Part shown: positions 7,328 through 12,204 of the stretch, piece after piece
Position numbering within the stretch: the first letter of the stretch is position 1
Layout: the number at the start of each line of letters is the position of its first letter
From: Actinomycetales bacterium
GTDB taxonomy: Bacteria; Actinomycetota; Actinomycetes; Actinomycetales; Actinomycetaceae
Direction: 5' to 3'
Length of the DNA: 12,204 nucleotides
NCBI GenBank assembly: GCA_022838965.1
Contig: JALHDK010000040.1
Location: forward strand, 1 to 12,204
Program-made: the position numbers and the translations under genes
Notes under the pieces: model-generated
Seen by the model: only the letters and a program-made list of their open reading frames with translations
The model's database searches: none
What the model was told of the DNA's origin: nothing

Positions 7328-8356
7328 TCACCCTTCGGCATCCGACTCCTGACCGAGGCCGGCCTCATGTGAGAGATCGGCACGAGCCAAGGCCCATTCG
7401 GCGCGCCGGAGCACTTCGTCGTACGTGAGGATACTTGGTGACCGAACGGTCCTGCGGAACATCTCGAACGAGCGGAACTTCTCCTCATGAGGCTGCCCAT
7501 CCCTTGTCAGAGACTCCAAAGACCCGATGATTAGGTACGAGCGGGGATCAACGAGGAATAGGCTCTCTCCGACATCGAAGCCGTCCGGATCTTTGATATT
7601 TATCCGCTTACCTATCTCCTCACGGGCTCGGTCCGCCGTAACCAACGCCTGCGTTATGCCTCCTGATAGGTCCGGTGAGGGGGCCCATGTGCCGGACCTG
7701 TATGCCTTTGGTTCTACAAGAAGCGGGTCCGTCGGAAGTTTTATCTCAGCGAGAACAAGGGATCGAATCAACCCAGATGTGGTAAGGAGCGCGTCCACGC
7801 GCTTACCACTGTTTACGATGGACGCACCAGCGACGTACCGCTCCAATCGCTCGGGGTCCCAAGCCGTAAAGAGATGTGAGGACAAGCCCACGCCCAAAAT
7901 CCAGGCGTTCTGCTCGAAGAAGCCCTGCCAGTCAGGTTCGGAGAAATCTGCAGCCGAATGGAGCATCGATCGGAACGTGTCGAGAGCAGCACGCTTCGAC
8001 GCAATGGCGACGACGTCGGCCGCCCGGACGTCGGACTGAATCATCTGCCGAAAGCGGTCTGGATCCTGCTCGTATACTGTTGTTAACGATTGAGGGTCCC
8101 GAAGTAAGGCCTTCAGGAAGTCATCGTCGAATTTCAGTGTCTCCCCTCCACTGGGCTCGATACCGAGAAGTGCCACGCAGGCCTGAACCAGTCTCTCGGC
8201 TGCCGCTTGCTCGAGACGCAACACGAGTTCGAGTTCGGGCTTCGCTTCCTTGTGGGTCCTGATCCGTTCGAAGCGGATTTCGTGAACGCGACCTCGACGT
8301 TCGATTACGCGAGCCTTCAATTGAATGCGGCCTGTCTCACTGGAATGGAGATCCAC
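7328..8356 (-). CDS. sduA: Shedu-type anti-phage nuclease (SduA, DUF4263)
   Basis: 342 residues from a GTG at 8356, chosen because GGAGG (8369-8365, minus strand) lies eight bases upstream. Shedu is a defence system, often a single gene, whose SduA protein carries a DUF4263 PD-(D/E)XK nuclease domain. Visible family marks are DWQGFFEQNAWILG (142-155), a catalytic-type pair RVDALL (Asp188) and LAEIK (Glu204, Lys206), then an LSGGITQAL helix (230-238) and the LIIGS strand (276-280). The N-terminal 130 residues hold a beta-rich segment (RIQLKARVIE, IRFERIRT) and helices; this part is variable in the family and may sense the invader. Codon use and GC are clearly below those of the transfer genes, suggesting separate acquisition. 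The catalytic residues are intact. A frame open without start codons extends upstream to about 8470. Confidence 0.85.
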   Translation of the reverse strand: MDLHSSETGRIQLKARVIERRGRVHEIRFERIRTHKEAKPELELVLRLEQAAAERLVQACVALLGIEPSGGETLKFDDDFLKALLRDPQSLTTVYEQDPDRFRQMIQSDVRAADVVAIASKRAALDTFRSMLHSAADFSEPDWQGFFEQNAWILGVGLSSHLFTAWDPERLERYVAGASIVNSGKRVDALLTTSGLIRSLVLAEIKLPTDPLLVEPKAYRSGTWAPSPDLSGGITQALVTADRAREEIGKRINIKDPDGFDVGESLFLVDPRSYLIIGSLESLTRDGQPHEEKFRSFEMFRRTVRSPSILTYDEVLRRAEWALARADLSHEAGLGQESDAEG

Positions 8357-8525
8357 CGTCGTTCCCTCCGACTCGATAGCTTCCGCCCCGTCCAGTCCGT
8401 CGACAGCGGCCCGTGGGGTGGTGGGCTTTGAGGGGTTCTTCGGTGTTCTGCGCGCCGCTCTCGATGGCGGCGTGGTTCACAGTATCCGCTCTCCGGTCGA
8501 AAGGCGTTGGGAGAAGAAACGCGAG

Positions 8526-8948
8526 TCAGAACAGCGAGGAGGGAATCCCAATCGTGACTTCCTTGTCGCAGATCCCGCACATCTGGTCAGTCTCAAAGCC
8601 AGAGTTCACAGTGTCCACACCGCTCGCTCCAACGAAGATGAACTCTCCGGTGAGGGTGTGACAGTGAGGGCAGACGTAGTTGAACGACACTAAGGCGCCC
8701 GTGTCACCGGTGCTCAAGTAGTCAACGCTCGTGGCGGTAGTCCGCAAAGCCATGTCGGGATTCCCCTCGGTGGAACGTGTTGGTGCAAAGATCAGGCTAG
8801 CTTCGAACGCAGCACCCTCTGAGAGTTCTAACCGAATGTCTCGATGCACCGGCGTTGTGGGCGCCGAATATGACATGTGCGGGCAGTCCACGATCTCACG
8901 ATCCTGGGCAGACATCCGGGCATGCTTTCCGTCCGGGCTGGAAACCAT
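8526..8948 (-). CDS. Small zinc-ribbon-like protein of unknown function
   Basis: 140 residues from the ATG at 8948, where GGGGG lies eight bases upstream; ATGs at 8915 (MSAQDRE) and 8876 (MSYSAPT) are possible shorter starts. Two CxxC pairs, VCPHCHTLTG (Cys93, Cys96) and QMCGICDKEV (Cys124, Cys127), are 27 residues apart and suggest one structural zinc ribbon. The rest looks beta-rich (RDIRLELSEGAAFEASLIF, LVSFNYV, GEFIFVGASG). There is no membrane segment or catalytic motif. It lies between the VirB4-like gene (56 bases upstream) and Shedu (169 bases downstream) on the same strand, and shares the lower GC of Shedu. It could be a Shedu companion, a regulator, or unrelated cargo. I do not recognise the family. 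Confidence 0.72.
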   Translation of the reverse strand: MVSSPDGKHARMSAQDREIVDCPHMSYSAPTTPVHRDIRLELSEGAAFEASLIFAPTRSTEGNPDMALRTTATSVDYLSTGDTGALVSFNYVCPHCHTLTGEFIFVGASGVDTVNSGFETDQMCGICDKEVTIGIPSSLF

Positions 8949-9004
8949 CCATCCAGCCCCCTCTACGAGTTGGAGGGCTGTCCGTCTCGTCTGCAGCCAG
9001 CGTG

Positions 9005-10465
9005 TCAGTGCATGCGGGCGGTGGTGTCGAAGAGGTGGTGTTCGCCGGTGGTGAGTTGGTGTTGAACGAGGAAGGCGCGGTCCCGGATGCGCCAGAGCCC
9101 TTGGCCGACGCCGAGGCTGGTGAGGGCGTCACGTTCGGTGTCCGTGAGGCCGAGCGCGGTGGCGGACTGGGCGAGCTGGTCGGTTTCCTGCCGGTAGATG
9201 ATGCGGGTGGAGCAGTCCGCGAGCAGCCCCTGGGCCAACGCGCGAGCTTCGGAGTGGTGTTCGCCGACGGCGTCGAGGTCGGAGAGCCGGTGGATGACCA
9301 TGAGGTTGGCGATCCCGTACGCACGGGAGAGCTTCCACTGGGTCTGCATCCGCCGGATCAACGCGGGGTGGCGCATGATCCGCCAGGCCTCGTCGTAGAT
9401 GACCCACCGTTTGCCGCCGTCCGGGTCGAGGATCGCGGCCTCCATCCAGGTGGACGCACACGTCATCACCAGCGACAGCAGGGTGTCGTTGCCGGTGACA
9501 CCGGACAGGTCGAGGGAGATCATGGGGGCGTCGGGGTCGAAGGCCACGGTGGAGGGCCCGTCGAACAGGCCGGCGAGGTCGCCGTGGACCATGCGACGCA
9601 GAGCGTGGGCGACGTCGCGGCCCTCCACCCGCAACAGGCCCGCGTCCTCGGTCGCCTCGCTCGGGTCGAGGAGGTGGGCGACGACGTCGGGCAGCGTGGG
9701 CACCCCGGGGGTGCGGGTGGTCGCGGTGAGCGCCGCGTCCAACGCGGTGTGCTCCACCGGCCGCAGCGGCCGGCCGAGGACGGTTTCGGTGAGGACGCCG
9801 AGGAGGTCACGTTGCCGGGCCCAGACCATGGAGGCCCACTGTTCATCGGTCAGACCCGTGGGGCGGCGGCCCTCATCGAGCGGGTTCAGCCGGGTGGGCT
9901 GGCCTTGGCCGAGGGTGATGGCGGTGCCGCCGACGGCGCGGGTGACGGCGGTCCATTCGCCTTTGGGGTCGCCGGGGACGTAGACCCGGATCCCGAACGC
10001 GACGGAGCGGGTTGCGATGGACTTGGCGAGGGCGGACTTCCCGGTGCCGATGACCCCGGCGAGGAGGACGTTGGGGTTGGTGATGACGCCCTGCTTGTAG
10101 AGCTCCCAGGGGTCGTAGACGAACGAGCCGCCGGAGAGGGTGTCGGTGCCGATGAGGACGCCGTGGGTGCCGAGGCCGGCTTCGGCGAGGAAGGGGTAGG
10201 CCCCGGCCAAGGTGGCGGAGGTTGCGGCGTGGGGTGGGACGGTGAACGGGATCCAGGACCGCAGCGCCGCGGGTCCGGGTTCGCCGGACGCGGGGATCAT
10301 CCCGGCCGGCTTGTCCGGCGTCTCCTTCACCGCGCGCGGGTTCCGGGTCGCTGCGCGGGCGCGGCGTTGTTGCTCGGCGGCGAGCTGTTTGCGGCGGCGG
10401 CGTGCGGTGCGGCGTTCCCGGCGGGGGGTGAGGAGGGAGGTGACGTGGGTGCGGGGCCGGGTCAT
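9005..10465 (-). CDS. VirB4-like conjugation ATPase (C-terminal motor part as a separate protein)
   Basis: 486 residues. Powers assembly and DNA transfer of the type IV secretion system at the inner face of the membrane. The ATG at 10465 follows AAGGA at a good distance and 17 bases after the stop of the SCO6880-like gene; the frame is open far upstream, but there it is antisense-like Pro/Arg-rich sequence inside the neighbour. A basic N-terminus (TPRRERRTARRRRKQLAA) precedes the motor. Walker A is GVIGTGKS (137-144), followed by YVPGDPKGEW. Walker B is RWVIYDEAWRI (353-363), and the VIHRLSDLDAVG and IIYRQETDQL segments are typical of VirB4/TraC proteins. It is shorter than classic VirB4 (about 800 residues) because the N-terminal domain seems to be in the preceding protein. 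The family call is firm. Confidence 0.92.
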   Translation of the reverse strand: MTRPRTHVTSLLTPRRERRTARRRRKQLAAEQQRRARAATRNPRAVKETPDKPAGMIPASGEPGPAALRSWIPFTVPPHAATSATLAGAYPFLAEAGLGTHGVLIGTDTLSGGSFVYDPWELYKQGVITNPNVLLAGVIGTGKSALAKSIATRSVAFGIRVYVPGDPKGEWTAVTRAVGGTAITLGQGQPTRLNPLDEGRRPTGLTDEQWASMVWARQRDLLGVLTETVLGRPLRPVEHTALDAALTATTRTPGVPTLPDVVAHLLDPSEATEDAGLLRVEGRDVAHALRRMVHGDLAGLFDGPSTVAFDPDAPMISLDLSGVTGNDTLLSLVMTCASTWMEAAILDPDGGKRWVIYDEAWRIMRHPALIRRMQTQWKLSRAYGIANLMVIHRLSDLDAVGEHHSEARALAQGLLADCSTRIIYRQETDQLAQSATALGLTDTERDALTSLGVGQGLWRIRDRAFLVQHQLTTGEHHLFDTTARMH

Positions 10466-10482
10466 TCGGGGGTTCCTTTCGG

Positions 10483-11940
10483 TCAGATGCCGCGGCCGAG
10501 GGGGAGGGCGGCGGCGGCGAAGGCTTGGGCTTGTTGTCCGAGGAGGAGGCGGGTTTCGCAGCCGACGTTGATGGCGGCTTGTTCGATGGTGGCTTTGGCC
10601 TGCTGCAGCCCGTCGAGGGTGGGGGCGGTGACGCAGAGGAAGCCGGCGTAGCGGAGTTCGCCGTGGCCGGCGACGAGGTCGCGTTCGCGTTGGGTGACGT
10701 CGGCCCATTCCTGTTCGGTGGCGTAGTCGGTGAGTTGTCCGATGCGGGCGCGTTGGGTGGCGTCGGTCTGGTATTCCACGCGTTCGCGGCGGAGGGTGCG
10801 CATCGCTTCGGCGGTGGTGAGGGGTTGGGCGACGAGGGTGAAGGTGCGGCGGACGCCGGGGGCGAGGAGGAGGCGGTGCAGGAACGCGGGGGTCACCTCG
10901 CTGCGGGGCCATTCGGAGATCCAGTAGACGCAGTGGTAGGCGGAGTCGGTTTGGAGGTGGTCGAGTTCCTCGGTGACGAACGTGGGGCCGGCGGTTTCCA
11001 GGTTCCGGCCCGCCCGGGGTGCCCGCTCCAACTGGTGGACGGCGGCGGGGTCGTAGGCGAGGCGGAGGATGCCGGCGAGGTCGCCGGGTTCCACCCACCC
11101 GTCCACGACGAGTTCGGCGGCGTGGAGCGCGGCGGCGAGGGTGGTCATCTCGTGGCGGAGGACGGCGGCGGCGCCGGTGATGCCACCACCGTGGGCGCGG
11201 ACCGCCCGGCGGGCGCGGGTCAGGTCGATGGTGAGGGAGATGGTGGTCTCGTGCCGTTCCGCGGTGGGGGCGGCGTGCTCGATGAGGGCCTCGTACTGGG
11301 TGGCGGCCCACCCGCCGTCGTGCCGGCCGTGCTGGGCCCAGTACTGCCGGATCCCTTCGCCGGTGTCGGGCATGGTGCGCTCCAGGACCTGGACGCGGGC
11401 GATCCGCCCCGAGGCGCAGCAGGTGGCCAGGGCGCGGCCCCACCCGGTGACGCGGCGGGCCTGGTCGGTGCCGGCGAGGAGGTAGAAGGAGGGGTGGCGC
11501 ACCTTCGCGGCGGCGGTGATCGTGCCCGCGACGGGGTCGTGGATCATCGCGGCCCCGGTGACGGGGTCGTGGTGGTACCGCAGCCGGGCGGCGTCCCCGG
11601 GCAGCGCGAGGGTGCCCTGGGGTCGGGGTTTGAGGACCCGGACCCGGTAGAGGTGCTGCCCCAGCGCCCGGCGGACGATCCAGTGGCCGTAGATCGGCAA
11701 CCACTCGACGGCGGTGCGGGAGCCGATGGTCACCCACGCGGAGGCGACGGCGAGCCCCCAGGCCGGCGAGGTCCACACCAGCCCGGTGAATCCGGCCAGG
11801 TACACCGCCGGCAGCGCGATCACGAGGGCGACGGCCAGGGCCGCGACCCGGGGGGCGGACAGGCCGAGCATCACCCCGCGGGTGGAACGCCGCCCGAACC
11901 GGACGGTCGGGACAGAAGCCTTGCTGGTGCTGCTGGTCAC
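10483..11940 (-). CDS. SCO6880-family protein: PrgI-like membrane part plus VirB4 N-terminal part
   Basis: 485 residues from a GTG at 11940 with GAGGAG six bases upstream; the start overlaps the previous stop as GTGA. Two membrane segments lie at about residues 31-55 and 57-73 (VAALAVALVIALPAVYL and WGLAVASAWVTIG), followed by a large soluble domain. This order, a PrgI-like double membrane span followed by a VirB4 N-terminal-like domain and then a separate ATPase gene, is the layout known as SCO6880 in actinobacterial type IV secretion clusters. Marks include EWLPIYGHW just after the membrane part and RSEVTPAFLHRLLLAPG with TLVAQPL further on. There is no Walker motif. It should anchor the VirB4-like ATPase to the channel. 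The assignment rests on architecture and gene order. Confidence 0.85.
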   Translation of the reverse strand: MTSSTSKASVPTVRFGRRSTRGVMLGLSAPRVAALAVALVIALPAVYLAGFTGLVWTSPAWGLAVASAWVTIGSRTAVEWLPIYGHWIVRRALGQHLYRVRVLKPRPQGTLALPGDAARLRYHHDPVTGAAMIHDPVAGTITAAAKVRHPSFYLLAGTDQARRVTGWGRALATCCASGRIARVQVLERTMPDTGEGIRQYWAQHGRHDGGWAATQYEALIEHAAPTAERHETTISLTIDLTRARRAVRAHGGGITGAAAVLRHEMTTLAAALHAAELVVDGWVEPGDLAGILRLAYDPAAVHQLERAPRAGRNLETAGPTFVTEELDHLQTDSAYHCVYWISEWPRSEVTPAFLHRLLLAPGVRRTFTLVAQPLTTAEAMRTLRRERVEYQTDATQRARIGQLTDYATEQEWADVTQRERDLVAGHGELRYAGFLCVTAPTLDGLQQAKATIEQAAINVGCETRLLLGQQAQAFAAAALPLGRGI

Positions 11941-12204
11941 GGGGTACTCCTCGAGAACGGGCTGGACGGCGCCGGCGTCGGCGCGGGTGACGGCGACGGC
12001 GGTGCCGACGTCGTCGGCGGCGGGGGCGGTGCCGACGTCGTCGGCTGCAGCGGGGGTTGGGGCGCCGGTGCCGTCGTCGGTGGCGGTGCCGACGTCGCCG
12101 GTGGCGGGGGTGGGGAGCCTGGTGGTGGGGCCGGCGTGGGGAAGAGTGGGCCGGGCGCCGTGGGCAGGTGGGGTCCGGGGGGTGGGCTGCCGGTCGGGCC
12201 GCCT
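11937..12204 (-). CDS. C-terminal proline-rich tail of a transfer protein (partial)
   Basis: 89 codons of a gene whose start lies beyond the window. The frame was read directly from the minus strand: it begins GGPTGSPPPGPHLPTAPG, continues with repeats of the type PTTSAPPP, and ends SSPFSRSTP, with the stop overlapping the next start as GTGA (11940-11937). The tail is almost wholly Pro, Ala, Thr, Ser and Gly and must be disordered. In comparable actinobacterial clusters the gene before the SCO6880 member is a TrbL/VirB6-like polytopic membrane protein with a low-complexity end, so that is the likely identity. This is inferred from position only. Confidence 0.75.
   Translation of the reverse strand, partial: GGPTGSPPPGPHLPTAPGPLFPTPAPPPGSPPPPPATSAPPPTTAPAPQPPLQPTTSAPPPPPTTSAPPSPSPAPTPAPSSPFSRSTP
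12001..12102. repeat. Imperfect in-frame repeats in the proline-rich tail
   Basis: GGTGCCGACGTCGTCGGC occurs at 12001-12018 and 12028-12045, and a variant starting GGTGCCGACGTCG begins at 12085. Spacings of 27 and 57 bases keep the reading frame, so the minus-strand product repeats a TTSAPP-like unit. Each full unit is itself a short inverted repeat (GCCGAC/GTCGGC). Such arrays expand and shrink easily by slippage. Confidence 0.6.

Larger units (their letters stand above)
1..12204. mobile_element. Segment of an actinobacterial conjugative element with a cargo island
   Basis: The outer parts of the window encode conjugation functions on the minus strand: an SCO6880-like protein, a VirB4-like ATPase, an ArdC-like protein and a VirD4/TraG-type coupling protein. 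The middle carries unrelated resistance and defence genes on both strands. This is the usual make-up of an integrative and conjugative element or conjugative plasmid. Both ends of the element lie outside the window. No integrase, relaxase, att site or origin was seen, so the choice between an integrated element and a plasmid is open. Confidence 0.7.

Noticed and set aside
7133..7372. 79-codon plus-strand frame between the two nuclease genes
   Set aside because: It is His/Arg-rich, lacks a ribosome binding site, and runs into the Shedu 3' end on the other strand.
8855..10651. 598-codon plus-strand open frame opposite the VirB4-like gene
   Set aside because: It is antisense to a gene with clear Walker motifs. 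Its Gly/Val/Asp-rich composition is the usual shadow of high-GC coding DNA, and it shows no family motif.
10466..11776. Upstream extension of the VirB4 frame to 923 codons
   Set aside because: It overlaps the SCO6880-like gene in another frame and is Pro/Arg/His-rich. The ATG at 10465 has a ribosome binding site and begins the family-like sequence.

Overview
The window is very GC-rich DNA with strong G/C at third codon positions and frequent GTG starts and GTGA start/stop overlaps. This points to an actinomycete. Two long blocks encode a type IV secretion (conjugation) apparatus of the actinobacterial SCO6880/VirB4 kind, so the window is most likely a piece of an integrative and conjugative element or a conjugative plasmid. 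No integrase, relaxase, attachment site or replication gene is visible, so I cannot say which. No rRNA, tRNA or CRISPR array was recognised, and no gap between genes exceeds about 210 bases.

Layout. Right block (minus strand, 12204 down to 9005): the proline-rich C-terminal tail of an unseen upstream protein, then an SCO6880-like membrane protein carrying the VirB4 N-terminal part, then a VirB4-like ATPase. Left block (also minus strand, 3506 down to 1): an ArdC-like antirestriction/metallopeptidase protein, a VirD4/TraG-type coupling protein, a small helical protein, and a further gene that appears frameshifted and runs off the window. The two blocks read in the same direction and look like one transfer operon.

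Between them (about 3507-9004) lies an accessory region with genes on both strands. From left to right it holds: a DHRS12-like short-chain dehydrogenase (+), a small unknown protein (-), a YdhR-family monooxygenase (+), a rifamycin ADP-ribosyltransferase Arr (-), a PD-(D/E)XK nuclease with a large unassigned N-terminal region (+), a Shedu-type (SduA, DUF4263) nuclease (-), and a small CxxC zinc-ribbon-like protein (-). Base composition and codon use fall clearly in the right half of this region (about 6.1-8.95 kb), which suggests separate acquisition.

Working together: the coupling protein, the VirB4 pair and the upstream protein would power and form the DNA-transfer channel. The ArdC-like protein would protect incoming DNA. 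The cargo gives the host rifamycin resistance and probably two nuclease-based phage or plasmid defence genes. The least described parts are the 6113-7123 nuclease, its convergent pairing with Shedu, and the zinc-ribbon protein between VirB4 and Shedu.
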